64,000 nt of DNA from Paenibacillus sp. OVF10 (GTDB lineage Bacteria; Bacillota; Bacilli; Paenibacillales; Paenibacillaceae), in NCBI GenBank assembly GCA_022836915.1, contig CP094668.1:4960001-5024000 (forward strand), written 5' to 3'. The number at the start of each line of letters is the position of its first letter. Positions within the stretch are counted from its first letter, which is position 1. Under the pieces are notes generated by a model. The model did not search any database. It saw only the letters and a program-made list of their open reading frames with translations, and was not told the origin of the DNA. The translations under genes were made by a program, and so were the position numbers. Shown in pieces: positions 19,963-29,758 of this stretch.

Positions 19963-21881
19963 TTAGATCTCAGCTTTCAATACGTCTTCACCCATCGTGA
20001 TTTCGCCCAATTTCACAGGTAGAACCTGCTTGTAATCAGCCGTATTGGTAACAACCATAGCGGTTGTGATGTCGTATTCTTTTGAAATCTCGGCCAGTTC
20101 AAACGTGAGTAACTTGTCTCCAGCCTGTACACGTGCTCCTGTAGCAACATGTGCATCGAAATACTGTCCACGCAGTTTCACCGTGTTAATTCCAACATGA
20201 ATCAACAATTCCATTCCGTTATCACTGCGGACAACGATCGCATGTTTTGTTTTGAACACATTCATGATGGTACCTGTCACCGGAGAAACCAATTCGCCCA
20301 CCGTTGGAACAAATGCCACACCTTTACCCATCAATTCATCACCAAATGTTGGATCGTTAACTTCTTTGAGCGGGATGGATTTACCTGTCATCGGTGCAAC
20401 AGCTACTGCATCACTCGTTGGTGTTGGATCGCCCATGTCTTCCACGTTCACGGTTGCTGCATCGTTGGAAACAGCTTTCGCTGGTGCTGTAGAAGCACCC
20501 GGTGAGAATTGAGCTAACGCCTCTGCGTCTCCTTCTTCTTCCTTAATACCAAATATCGTAGACATGATTGCACCCACGATAAAGGCCAAAATCATGCCCC
20601 CAAAGGAATACCAGAAGGTCTGTCCGATCAGGGAAGGAAGTCCTGGGAGACCACCGTTACCCGCAAGAACGTAAGCTTTCGCGCCAAAAGCAAGGGCGAA
20701 TCCGCCACCCACTGCACTACCAATCATCGCTGCGGCAAATGGTTTTTTATACTTCATGTTAACCCCATACATAGCCGGCTCCGTTACACCCATGAGTGCG
20801 GTGAAGCTCGTTGACAATGCCACGGTTTTAAGTTTTTTATCTTTTGCCCGGAAGAATACGCCGAGTGTTGCACCAGCCTGACCCATATTGGAGATAAAGG
20901 TCAATGGCAAGAATTTATCAAAGCCCAGTGTAGCGATATTACTCAGGATGATCGGCACAAGTGCATAGTGCATTCCTGTCATAATAATGAGCGCCATCGC
21001 GCCGCCAAGAACAATACCTGCAATCAATCCGCCTTCATTCAACAGCCAGTTGATACCGCCAGACAATCCGCTACCTACAAATGTACCCAATGGACCAATT
21101 GCAATCAGCGTTACCGGAACCATTACAAGCAAGGTAATCAGTGGCACAAGCAATAGCTTGAGCGCAGCAGGGATAACACGGTCAACCCATTTCTCAACAT
21201 AGGACATCAACCATACTGCAAGAAGAATCGGGATAACCGATGAAGCATAACTTACTGCTGTAACCGGGATTCCCAAAATCCAACCGATTCACCGCTAGAT
21301 AACAATGCTGTCATGTCTGGATACATGAGTGCCGTACCTAGTGCAATCGCGACAAACGGGTTACTGCCGAATTTACGAGCAGCGCTGACTGCAATCAGTA
21401 AAGGCAGGTAGTGGAATACGCCGTCACCAATTGCTGAAAGAATACGATACGTATCCGTTCCGGCAGACATCCAACCTACGGACACGAATAGTGCAAGTAA
21501 TCCCTTGAGCATACCTGCCGCAGTAATCGCTGGAAGCATTGGGGCAAAGACACCTGCGATTGTTTCAAAAATTTTCAGCACGACATTTTGTTTTTTATCC
21601 GACTTTGGCTCTTTCTTTTCTGTAGTTTGCTGGATTGCCGGATTTTCCTTCACCATGGCATCGAATACTTTTGCCACATCATTACCGATAATGACCTGGA
21701 ATTGATCACCGGAAATATTCGTTCCCATGACCTTATCCAATTTCTTGAGTGAGCCGTTATCGACTTTCTCGTTGTCTTTCAGATCAAAGCGCAAACGTGT
21801 GACGCAGTGATAAACTGAGTTAATATTGTTTGTTCCCCCAACGGCTTTAATGATTTCCTGCGCCGTTTCCTGATGTTTCAT
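19963..21881 (-). CDS. PTS beta-glucoside transporter subunit IIBCA, PTS3, frameshifted
   Basis: About 639 residues with IIB (phosphocysteine in SVYHCVTRLRF), IIC (LMGVTEPAMYG motif) and IIA (histidines in KTKHAIVV and LIHVGINTV). It differs more from PTS1/PTS2 than these do from each other, and has a longer linker before IIA rich in Ala, Thr and Asp. The frame breaks at a TTTT run near 21276-21280; one added T joins the parts (GFLGIPVTAVSYASS). The start follows GAGGAGGAAAACATC. It lies directly downstream of licT2 and behind a RAT-terminator leader. Confidence 0.9.
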
Positions 21882-21911
21882 GATGTTTTCCTCCTCATTT
21901 TTCCAATAAAA

Positions 21912-21963
21912 AATACCCGAACGAATCTAGCGCATATTGATGGCGCCATCTCATTCGGGTATT
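21912..21963 (-). terminator. conditional leader terminator of PTS3
   Basis: AATACCCGAA pairs with TTCGGGTATT, followed by a T6 run on the minus strand. The first arm overlaps the RAT. Confidence 0.85.
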
Positions 21964-21987
21964 GCCTGATTGAACAGTAACAAGCCC
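21958..21987 (-). promoter_or_regulatory. RAT antiterminator site, PTS3 leader
   Basis: On the minus strand it reads GGGCTTGTTACTGTTCAATC then AGGCAATACC. It lies between licT2 and PTS3 with no obvious promoter, so it controls read-through inside the operon. Confidence 0.85.
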
Positions 21988-22027
21988 ATAGGATATCCAG
22001 TTGTAATTTGATTCTATTGCGTGAACT

Positions 22028-22870
22028 TTATACGTCCCGCTTGGTTTTCATCAGACGTTCCAGATGGAGCGTTAGATATAACTGCTCAGAGTGAGTCATG
22101 TCATACTGATAGTTCTTATGGATAAAAGTCTCGATCTTGCCAATACATTTGAACGTCTCCGGATAGTTTTTCCGAACCACTTCATATAAATACTCCTCAG
22201 CATCATCATGTGAAGAATGTGTAATGACACGCTGACAGAAATATTTCAAATGGGTGATGAAGCGGAAATAATTGACGCTATCTTCATCCAATTCGACGTT
22301 GAAGTGATATTTAATGATATTCATAATCTCCTGCAACAGCTGCATCAGATGGGTGACATCGTTCATGGAATCATTGACTTCCGCATTGATGAAATGTAAG
22401 GCAATATTACAGATTTCATCTTTGGGAAACTCAATATCCAGTCTTTCCTTCAGCAAGGTCAGTGCTTCTCTGGCCACATCATACTCCGCCTTATAGAAAT
22501 GCTGAACTTCCCAAGAAAGTGGATTACGAGTAATCATTCCTTTTTCCAAGCGCTGAACAGCAAAGTGAATGTGATCAGACAGCGAGACATAGATCCCGTC
22601 ACTGATGGTTTTGTTCAATTGCGTTCGTGCCAGTGTCACAATATCATCTGTTGCCTGCAGAATCTCAATCGGCACTTCAGCTACGATGGATTTGAATTTC
22701 TCATAGATCGATGCATCCTGAAGACGAAATACCTTCTCAATCCGCTCTTCATCAATCTCATCGCCTGCTTTGAACTTAAATCCGATACCCCGGCCGAGGA
22801 TCAGTAGTTCCTGATTTTTGTCATCCACGGTACTGACAATATTGTTATTAAATATCTGTTTAATAATCAT
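22028..22870 (-). CDS. licT: LicT/BglG family transcription antiterminator 2
   Basis: An intact 280-residue antiterminator: CAT RNA-binding domain (IKQIFNNNIVSTVDD at residues 3-17), PRD1 (SDHIHFAVQRLE, ALHFINAEVN) and PRD2 (THLKYFCQRVI, YLTLHLERL). It is the first gene of cassette B and is likely autoregulated through the RAT at 22947-22977, as well as acting on PTS3. Together with licT1 it gives the window two antiterminators with slightly different RAT targets, so cross-talk is possible. The start MIIKQ follows the conditional terminator; the best upstream purine site is GGTGGGTCCAGA. Confidence 0.92.
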   Translation of the reverse strand: MIIKQIFNNNIVSTVDDKNQELLILGRGIGFKFKAGDEIDEERIEKVFRLQDASIYEKFKSIVAEVPIEILQATDDIVTLARTQLNKTISDGIYVSLSDHIHFAVQRLEKGMITRNPLSWEVQHFYKAEYDVAREALTLLKERLDIEFPKDEICNIALHFINAEVNDSMNDVTHLMQLLQEIMNIIKYHFNVELDEDSVNYFRFITHLKYFCQRVITHSSHDDAEEYLYEVVRKNYPETFKCIGKIETFIHKNYQYDMTHSEQLYLTLHLERLMKTKRDV

Positions 22871-22905
22871 TCTGGACCCACCTGGTTTTTTTGAGGATTA
22901 AAAAA

Positions 22906-22956
22906 GGGCAAAACCAAAACAGAAATAATAAAATCATTTCCATAGTGGTTTTGCCC
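22906..22956 (-). terminator. conditional leader terminator of licT2
   Basis: GGGCAAAACC pairs with GGTTTTGCCC, followed by TTTTTT on the minus strand. Confidence 0.87.
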
Positions 22957-22977
22957 GCATTACCGGTAACAAGCCTC
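22947..22977 (-). promoter_or_regulatory. RAT antiterminator site, licT2 leader
   Basis: On the minus strand it reads GAGGCTTGTTACCGGTAATG then CGGGCAAAACC. It overlaps the first arm of the terminator, predicting positive autoregulation. Confidence 0.85.
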
Positions 22978-22983
22978 GGATAT

Positions 22984-23012
22984 AATTTATCATAACCTGA
23001 AAACGGTGTCAA
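22984..23012 (-). promoter_or_regulatory. sigma-A promoter of cassette B
   Basis: TTGACA (23007-23012) and TAAATT (22984-22989) with a 17-bp spacer, just upstream of the licT2 RAT. Confidence 0.75.
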
Positions 23013-23124
23013 CAGGAAACCGATGTTTGGGTTATTATGTTTATGCAACATTTTACTTTTATGTTACATTAAATAATATGTAAGCATTATTTAGTATGGC
23101 CTAAACTAAACAGGAGGATTCATT

Positions 23125-24145
23125 TTGAAAAAATCGTTTCAATGACTGTATTCATTGCTGCCATGTCACTCTTATTATCTGCGCCACTCACCTTGGCCGC
23201 AAACTCCAATGACCTCTCGTTGATTGAGAATCAAGAGTCTGCTGACCAGCTGGATCGGAAGACACAACAACTTTTGAGTGATGAACTAGTTAAACTCGTG
23301 GGGAAACAGAACATTCAATTCACTACAATAGACAGATCATTTGATCCGTGGGTCATTAACGGAACAATTGATGGAACCGGGTTCGCCTATTTCACACAAA
23401 CATACGATCCTGATACAAATCGTGTCGCGTCCACCCATATCATGTATGATAACGCTGATCTGAATAAAGTCATGGATAATGCGCTGCGCCTGAAGCTTGA
23501 TGCCTTCTTAAAAACGTTTGAAGATGAAGATATCTTCATTAAAGGTGGTTTCTGGCGTTTCAAAGCCAATGATCCAGAACATGGACATTTACTTCAAAAC
23601 TACTGGGTCATCTTTGGACCAAGTCAACAACTTTACATCGATGTGGACAAAGGTAATCAAATGTCGGCAATTCTGCAATATAAAATCGATGATTCCTATG
23701 CCTGGATGACAAACATAGCACGAAATTCACTCAAAACACTTGGAATACCCTCAGTAAATGCTTTTGATTACACCTTATTTACCGTAGAAGGAAAAGATAT
23801 GTTATGGCAGTATAGGGATGACGACAATCTAAATTACGTACATATCGGCAGCAAGACCGGAAAGGTATGGAAAGTCACCAACGAACTAGGTATCAACTGG
23901 AAAAATGATGCTGATTTCAAAAAGTCTTTTGCCAAGCCCAAGCTCAGTAAAAACAAAGCACTATCCATTGCTGCACCTACAGTCAGATCTATATTTGGTA
24001 TTGAGCTAAAAGGTTATTCCGTTCGTATCCAAGAAAACGAATACACCTTTACAAAAAAGGAGCCACAACGCTTATTGGTAAAATCAATACAAAAGGCGCA
24101 TTTTATTCGTTTGAAGCCATTCCTTCAAAAGGGGTAAGAAACTAA
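23125..24145 (+). CDS. secreted protein of unknown function, two frameshifts
   Basis: About 340 residues after bridging two one-base losses, both in A runs (23128-23133 and 24053-24058). The joined start is TTG at 23125, six bases after AGGAGG, giving MKKIVSMTVFIAAMSLLL, a normal signal peptide cleaved near TLAANS. The mature part has two similar-looking blocks with acidic and aromatic residues (TQTYDPDTNRVASTHIMYD; YVHIGSKTGKVWKVTNE) that faintly recall PepSY/YcdB-like extracellular domains, but I cannot assign a family. The joined C terminus ends in GAFYSFEAIPSKG. Confidence 0.65.
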
Positions 24146-24249
24146 CTTACATAATAAAAAACAGGCGGCTTGAAGCTCCGATTTCCGGGAGATCGAGCAG
24201 TTTTATTTTACGAATTAATCAGTATCCGTCTAAATTTGCATAAGAAATA

Positions 24250-24299
24250 CTCCGCTTTATGACGACAGTCGATTTGATCTTGTCATCATAAAAGCGGAG
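24250..24299. terminator. hairpin between convergent genes
   Basis: CTCCGCTTTATGACGACA pairs with TGTCATCATAAAAGCGGAG (one mismatch and a bulge). It lies between the secreted protein and the phosphoesterase, which are convergent. Confidence 0.6.
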
Positions 24300-24363
24300 C
24301 CGGTATCATCAATCTACGGTTGACGTGGCTTATAAGCTAGCCCTTCTTTCGAAGGGCCTTTCA

Positions 24364-25467
24364 TCATTGCTGGAACGTCACATTAATCTGTACAATCTCC
24401 GAACGACTACTAGTACGAATTGGAGGTCCCCAGAAGCCAAATCCTGAGGTTACGATGGAGTGCATAGAACCTTTTTGCAGATAACCCCAATCATTCTCGT
24501 AAATAGCCTGTGTGATGAACTGAGCCGGTGCAATTTGACCACGGTGGGTGTGACCGGATACCACCAGATCTACATTGTTCTGTTCCGCAATATCCAGATC
24601 ATACGGCTGATGATCCATCATAAGTACCGGTTGGCTCAAGTCCGTATTTTGCATTAATGAAGCTACTTCTGCTCGATCCTTCTCTGTGCGATCTTTCCGA
24701 CCAATGAGGGTGATCTTGTCATCCAAAACGATTTTGTCATCGTACAGAACTTGCATGTTGCTCTTCTCCAGCGCAGCAATCAGATCTTCAATCGGACCAT
24801 CGAACTTATCGTGATTCCCGAGTGAAGCATAGACGCCGTATGGAGCCTGAATGTCACTGATAATATCGGCAATTCCGCTATTGAGGTACATATCCAGATT
24901 GTCATCAATAATATCTCCAGGATACAGCACCAGATCCGGCTTCAGTGCATTAATTTCCTCCACCATGCGTTTGGCATGTGCAGGGCCAGACAGAAGTCCG
25001 AAGTGCATATCGGCAGCCATGACAATGTTGAGCTTGTCTACACCTTCTACTTTTTTATCAATCTGGATATTATATGTTCTCACTACAGGGCTGTAGGCGT
25101 TGAAAATTCCGTAACCCAATGTGGACACTAACAGCACCAGCGTAACAACTCCCGCCCATTTCTGTGTGTGATGTCTTGGAATACGGGTTAATCTCAGCAA
25201 CCACATCGTGAGGTGAACGACGGGCAGGATCAACAATAACAACGAGAAGATTGCCAGCCAGTAAGAACCGATGATACCGAGGAACGAAATGCTTCCAAAT
25301 ACCCGTGCCAGAATGAAGGAAATGGCAAGGAATACAAGTGCTATAATATAAAACCATCGAAATCTGGCGGACACAACTGGTTTCATCCAACTCCAACCGC
25401 TCCAGCCTATGTAGAACACTAATAAACCGTATACGACCAAAAACAATTTACCTGCTAATACAAACAT
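24364..25467 (-). CDS. membrane-anchored metallophosphoesterase (YkuE/YaeI-like)
   Basis: A 367-residue protein with four hydrophobic segments in the first 130 residues and a C-terminal calcineurin-like phosphoesterase domain. All metal-binding motifs are present: MAADMHFG (D-x-H), YPGDIIDD (GDxxD), LGNHDKF (GNHD) and VVSGHTHRGQ (GHTH). Relatives act on UDP-glucosamine lipids or unknown phosphoesters at the membrane. The ATG at 25467 is preferred; the upstream GTG lies inside the GGAGGTTAG binding site. Confidence 0.83.
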   Translation of the reverse strand: MFVLAGKLFLVVYGLLVFYIGWSGWSWMKPVVSARFRWFYIIALVFLAISFILARVFGSISFLGIIGSYWLAIFSLLLLILPVVHLTMWLLRLTRIPRHHTQKWAGVVTLVLLVSTLGYGIFNAYSPVVRTYNIQIDKKVEGVDKLNIVMAADMHFGLLSGPAHAKRMVEEINALKPDLVLYPGDIIDDNLDMYLNSGIADIISDIQAPYGVYASLGNHDKFDGPIEDLIAALEKSNMQVLYDDKIVLDDKITLIGRKDRTEKDRAEVASLMQNTDLSQPVLMMDHQPYDLDIAEQNNVDLVVSGHTHRGQIAPAQFITQAIYENDWGYLQKGSMHSIVTSGFGFWGPPIRTSSRSEIVQINVTFQQ

Positions 25468-25636
25468 GCCCGGTCTAACCTCCACGTCAATAAGTTGTAT
25501 TCTGAATTTTCATCACGGACAACGGTCCGTCTGAACAAGTATAACGTAGTTGAAGGGTCAGATCATCTGTTTGCCAAACTCAGATTCGTACATTTTATTA
25601 CAATTTGATGATATTCAAATTCGAACCATTAACGAG

Positions 25637-25698
25637 AAAAAGCATTCCCACTGCCGCCCTGAATAGTTAAATTCAAGGACCACTGCAGGAATGCTTTA
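25637..25698 (-). terminator. terminator after gnd
   Basis: AAAAAGCATTCC pairs with GGAATGCTTTA with additional inner pairing (CACTGC/GCAGTG). T run on the minus strand. Confidence 0.8.
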
Positions 25699-25713
25699 TT
25701 TTCGGAATTAAAA

Positions 25714-27132
25714 TTACTCGTTAGTGTCCATCCACTGGAAGTGGAATGAACCTTCTTTGTCCACACGTTTGAATGTGTGAGCACCGAAGTAGTCACGTTG
25801 TGCTTGCAGCAAGTTTGCTGGCAAACGCTCTGTACGGTAGCTGTCGTAGTAAGAAAGAGCGCTGGAGAAGCCTGGTACTGGAATACCTTGTTTTACAGCA
25901 GCTGCTATAACTTCACGCCATGCACCTTGATAAGACTCAACGATGTTTTGGAAGTAAGGATCCAAAAGCAGGTTTTTCAGAGCTGCATCCTTATCATAAG
26001 CTTCTTTGATGTTTTGCAGGAATTGCGAACGGATGATACATCCGCCGCGGAAGATCATGGCAATGTTGCCATATTTCAGATCCCAACCATACTCATCGGA
26101 AGCTGCACGCATTTGTGCAAATCCTTGAGCGTAGGAAACGATTTTACTTGCAAACAGCGCTTTACGAACGTTCTCGATGAACGCTTTTTTGTCGCCAGAG
26201 AATGCTTCAGTTGCTGGTCCATTCAGGATTTTGCTAGCTGCTACACGCTCGTCCTTCATGGCAGACAGGAAACGGGAGAATACGGATTCCGTAATCATTG
26301 ACAATGGTACGCCGAGATCCAGCGCGCTTTGGCTTGTCCATTTACCTGTTCCTTTTTGTCCAGCCGCGTCCAGAATAACGTCAACCATTGGTTTACCCGT
26401 TTCAGGATCATATTTGGAGAAGATATCTGCCGTGATTTCAATCAGGTAGCTGTCCAGCTCCCCTTGATTCCACTCCGTGAAGATCTCATGCAACTCTTCA
26501 ACGGAAACGTTCAATACGGATTTGAGCAAGTGATAAGCTTCACCAATCAACTGCATATCTCCGTACTCGATACCGTTATGCACCATTTTCACATAGTGTC
26601 CGGCACCGTCTGGTCCGATATATGTGCTGCAAGCGTCATCGCCAACTTTAGCGGAGATCGCTGTCAGGATCGGTTCTACCAACTGATAAGCACTTTCCTG
26701 ACCGCCTGGCATGATTGCCGGGCCTTTCAGTGCGCCTTCTTCACCACCGGATACACCTGCTCCGATGAAGCGGAAACCTTTTTCTTCCAGTTCTTTACTG
26801 CGACGTTGTGTGTCAGGGAAGTAAGCATTACCTCCATCGATAATAATGTCGCCTTGATCCAGATGTGGAAGCAGTTGCTCGATCGTTGCATCTGTTGCTT
26901 TACCTGCTTGCACCATGATCAGAATTTTACGCGGAGACTCCAGGGATTCCACAAATTCTTCAATGGTGAACGCACCTGTCAGGTTTTTACCTTCTGCTTC
27001 TTTCAGAAGATCGTTCGTTTTCTCTGGGGAACGGTTAAATACCGATACCGAGAAACCTTTACTTTCAATATTCAAAGCCAGGTTTTTACCCATTACTGCC
27101 AATCCAATAACACCAATCTGTTGTTTACTCAT
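25714..27132 (-). CDS. gnd: 6-phosphogluconate dehydrogenase, decarboxylating
   Basis: A 472-residue enzyme converting 6-phosphogluconate and NADP+ to ribulose 5-phosphate, CO2 and NADPH. The Rossmann motif is GLAVMGKNLALNI near the N terminus; VSGGEEGA and the catalytic lysine in GHYVKMVHNGIEYGDMQ are present. Length and the C-terminal sequence (RDYFGAHTFKR) fit the long form. The start is the ATG of MSKQQIG with GGGAGGAC upstream. It is separated from the transaldolase gene by a 208-bp MITE-like element, but the gene order zwf-tal-gnd on one strand suggests a former or present operon. Confidence 0.95.
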   Translation of the reverse strand: MSKQQIGVIGLAVMGKNLALNIESKGFSVSVFNRSPEKTNDLLKEAEGKNLTGAFTIEEFVESLESPRKILIMVQAGKATDATIEQLLPHLDQGDIIIDGGNAYFPDTQRRSKELEEKGFRFIGAGVSGGEEGALKGPAIMPGGQESAYQLVEPILTAISAKVGDDACSTYIGPDGAGHYVKMVHNGIEYGDMQLIGEAYHLLKSVLNVSVEELHEIFTEWNQGELDSYLIEITADIFSKYDPETGKPMVDVILDAAGQKGTGKWTSQSALDLGVPLSMITESVFSRFLSAMKDERVAASKILNGPATEAFSGDKKAFIENVRKALFASKIVSYAQGFAQMRAASDEYGWDLKYGNIAMIFRGGCIIRSQFLQNIKEAYDKDAALKNLLLDPYFQNIVESYQGAWREVIAAAVKQGIPVPGFSSALSYYDSYRTERLPANLLQAQRDYFGAHTFKRVDKEGSFHFQWMDTNE

Positions 27133-27175
27133 TATGTCCTCCCAATGCTCCATGATTTATATAGTTTTATAGAGG

Positions 27176-27383
27176 GTGTTCAAAAAGTCCGCTTTTGATT
27201 ACGAAGAATGCCTAAAGGCATCATCAGCATCGAATATGGAATTCAGCCGAAATAAGTGGGAGGCTTACGAAGTATGTTTCCTTCGGAAACATTGCGGTTG
27301 CTCACGTAGTTTCCTACGCTCCGCTACTCCATTTCTAGCTTCATTCCATCTTCTCGGTACTGAAAACCGACCTTTTTGAACAC
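27176..27383. repeat. MITE-like element between gnd and transaldolase
   Basis: Ends are imperfect inverted repeats of about 23 bp, sharing a perfect 12-bp outer part: GTGTTCAAAAAG at 27176-27187 and CTTTTTGAACAC at 27372-27383. The interior has further short complementary runs (AGGCATCATCAGCATC region, TTTCCTTCGGAAA). No credible protein is encoded. Size and structure are those of a non-autonomous miniature transposable element. Confidence 0.7.
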
Positions 27384-27421
27384 GTATTTATTGTAAGTTG
27401 AAACGAATAAATATTCAGTGA

Positions 27422-28086
27422 TTATTGTACTGTTTTTTTCCAGTCAGCTGCAAATTTGTCCATACCTTGATCTGTCAGCGGGTGTTTGGAGATCTGTTCA
27501 ATGACGGAGAATGGAACAGTAGCAATATGTGCTCCAGCCATCGCTACACGTGTAACGTGATCCGGATGTCTTACAGAAGCCGCAATAATCTGTGCATCCA
27601 GATTATGTGTACGGAACAATTCAGCAATTTTGGTAACCAGTTGTACGCCATCTTCGGAGATATCATCAAGACGTCCCAGGAATGGAGATACATATGTTGC
27701 ACCAGCACGAGCAGCCAGAAGCGCCTGGTTCACAGTGAAGATCAACGTTACGTTGGTTTTCACGCCTTTTTTGGTCAAGTAACGGCAAGCTTCAAGTCCT
27801 GCAAGTGTCATTGGCAATTTGATCGTGATGTTTTTGTCACTGTTGTTAATTTTGATCAATTCTTCTGCTTGCGCGATCATTTCTTCAGCAGTAACGGCAT
27901 CTGGTGTCACTTCCGCAGAAACGGACTCCACTTCAGGTACCAAACGCAAGATTTCTTCAATACGATCTTCGAATTTTACGCCTTCTTTGGCTACCAAAGA
28001 TGGGTTTGTTGTTACGCCAGACAATACGCCGATTTTGTATGCTTTTTGGATATCTTCCACGTTAGCTGTATCGATAAAAATTTCAT
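27422..28086 (-). CDS. tal: transaldolase, FSA/TalC-type, frameshifted at the start
   Basis: About 221 residues of the small class I aldolase family that includes fructose-6-phosphate aldolase and TalC-type transaldolases. The Schiff-base lysine is in TIKLPMT. In the motif YVSPFLGRLDD a phenylalanine occupies the place of the FSA tyrosine (Tyr131 in E. coli FSA), which favours transaldolase over free FSA activity. The true start is the ATG at 28086 after GGAGGTAATTTAATC; a one-base loss in TTTTT shifts the frame within the first residues (joined MKFFIDTANVEDIQK). It starts 36 bp after zwf ends. Confidence 0.9.
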
Positions 28087-28122
28087 GATTAAATTACCTC
28101 CAGATATATTTTTTATTTTGGT

Positions 28123-29646
28123 TTAGAGATTCGCATTAACCGCCAAGGGTATGCTATTTGTAACTACAGACTCCTGATCCGCCGGCTCATCAAACCACCA
28201 GTGGTGACCTTCTTCTTCAAGCATAACATCTGATTCAACCGGTCCATAGCTACCCGCAGGATACAGGTGAAGTGGCAACAGATTTTCCTGGAATGCATCC
28301 AGAATTGGCTGCACCCATGCCCATGACAATTCTACTTCATCCCAGTGGGCAAAGAAGGTTGGATCACCCAGCAAAGCATCACGAATCAGATTCTCGTAAG
28401 CTTCCGCAAGGTCACCTTTGTCCGGAGAAAGATCAATATGAACCGGTTTGAATTCACCTTTATTCTCAGGATCACTTGCATTCAGTTGCAGTGTCATGCT
28501 CTGATCCGGACTCATCTCAATGACGAGCAGGTTTGGTTTGGAACCCTTGTTTTTCAGCACATTTGTCTGTCCTGAAGGTTCTTTGAATTCAATCACGATA
28601 CGTGTTGATTTCTCCTTCATTCTTTTACCCGTGCGAATGTAAAACGGAACACCACGCCAGAAGAAATCATCAATTTGCAATTTGGCAGCAATGAATGTGT
28701 CATTCATCGTGTTCTCCGCTACACCTGGTTCAGCAACATAAGCATTAACCGGTTTGCCTTGAATGTTGCCTGCCGCATACTGCCCACGGATGATGTTTGC
28801 GCCCACAGTTTGTTTTTGTAACGGCTGGATCGATTCCATGATGTGCTTTTTCTTCAATCCAACTTTTTCGGAAGTACTGTTGTAAGGAAGCTGAATCGCC
28901 ATCATCATGAGCAATTGCAACATATGATTCTGGAACATGTCTCGTACAGCGCCTACATGATCATAATAGGATGCACGTTCTTCGACACCTACAGTCTCAT
29001 TCGCCGTAATTTGCACATTGGAGATGTAACGATTGTTCCATAACGCCTTCATGATTGGGTTACTTTGATGCAACGTCTCCAGACGCTGTACCATCGGTTT
29101 GCCCAAATAGTGGTCAATCCGATAAATCTCTTCCTCCGTGAACGATTCGCTTAATTTGCGATTAAGGTCTCGGGCGGATTGCAGATCGTGACCAAATGGC
29201 TTCTCGATGACGAGACGCTTCCAGCCCTCTGTGGAACCTAGCCCACTTTGTTGAATATTCTCGGCAATCGGTTCGAAGAATTCCGGACCAACCGAGAGAT
29301 AAAACAAGCGATTGGACGGAATGCCAAGCTCAGCTTCTCTTTGTTCAACTAATCCCAACAGCTTTATATAATCTTCCTTATGGCTTATATTCAATACACT
29401 GTAGCGAAAAGCTTTCACAAATGACTTCACAACTTCAGGATCAGCCTGGCGTCTGGAAAATTCATTTAATGATTTTTCCACTTGTGCCTGAAAGAATTCA
29501 TCAGACCACTCTCTACGCCCAAGACCAATCAATGAGAAGGTTTCCGGAAGCTTCTGCTCAAGATATAAGTTATATAAGGCAGGATATATTTTTCTTTTGG
29601 CTAAATCGCCAGTAGCACCAAATAAAACAATGGTAGTTGGTTCCAT
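28123..29646 (-). CDS. zwf: glucose-6-phosphate dehydrogenase
   Basis: A 507-residue NADP-dependent enzyme that opens the oxidative pentose phosphate pathway. The nucleotide-binding GATGDLAKRK is at residues 10-19. EKPFGHD carries the substrate lysine and RIDHYLGK the catalytic histidine. The C-terminal domain is complete. First gene of the zwf-tal-gnd group and divergent from a LysR regulator, 112 bp apart. The start follows a GGAGAACGGTGAG site. Confidence 0.95.
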   Translation of the reverse strand: MEPTTIVLFGATGDLAKRKIYPALYNLYLEQKLPETFSLIGLGRREWSDEFFQAQVEKSLNEFSRRQADPEVVKSFVKAFRYSVLNISHKEDYIKLLGLVEQREAELGIPSNRLFYLSVGPEFFEPIAENIQQSGLGSTEGWKRLVIEKPFGHDLQSARDLNRKLSESFTEEEIYRIDHYLGKPMVQRLETLHQSNPIMKALWNNRYISNVQITANETVGVEERASYYDHVGAVRDMFQNHMLQLLMMMAIQLPYNSTSEKVGLKKKHIMESIQPLQKQTVGANIIRGQYAAGNIQGKPVNAYVAEPGVAENTMNDTFIAAKLQIDDFFWRGVPFYIRTGKRMKEKSTRIVIEFKEPSGQTNVLKNKGSKPNLLVIEMSPDQSMTLQLNASDPENKGEFKPVHIDLSPDKGDLAEAYENLIRDALLGDPTFFAHWDEVELSWAWVQPILDAFQENLLPLHLYPAGSYGPVESDVMLEEEGHHWWFDEPADQESVVTNSIPLAVNANL

Positions 29647-29758
29647 CTCACCGTTCTCCTTCCAAGTAACTCTGGTTTCTTTGTTGTAGTTACACTATAA
29701 TACGTTTTATAGCTATACAAGTAATTAATATATTTCACAGGAGCTATAGACCACATCT

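Noticed and set aside
24140..24360. Possible small RNA or riboswitch from the stacked hairpins
   Set aside because: The hairpins lie between convergent genes and are better explained as terminators; no aptamer pattern recognised.
26329..27198. 289-codon open frame antisense to gnd
   Set aside because: It is the shadow of gnd; composition is Cys/Phe/His rich, and it has no start context or known pattern.
27176..27379. 67-codon open frame inside the MITE-like element
   Set aside because: It begins and ends within the inverted repeats and has no ribosome site; non-coding repeat.
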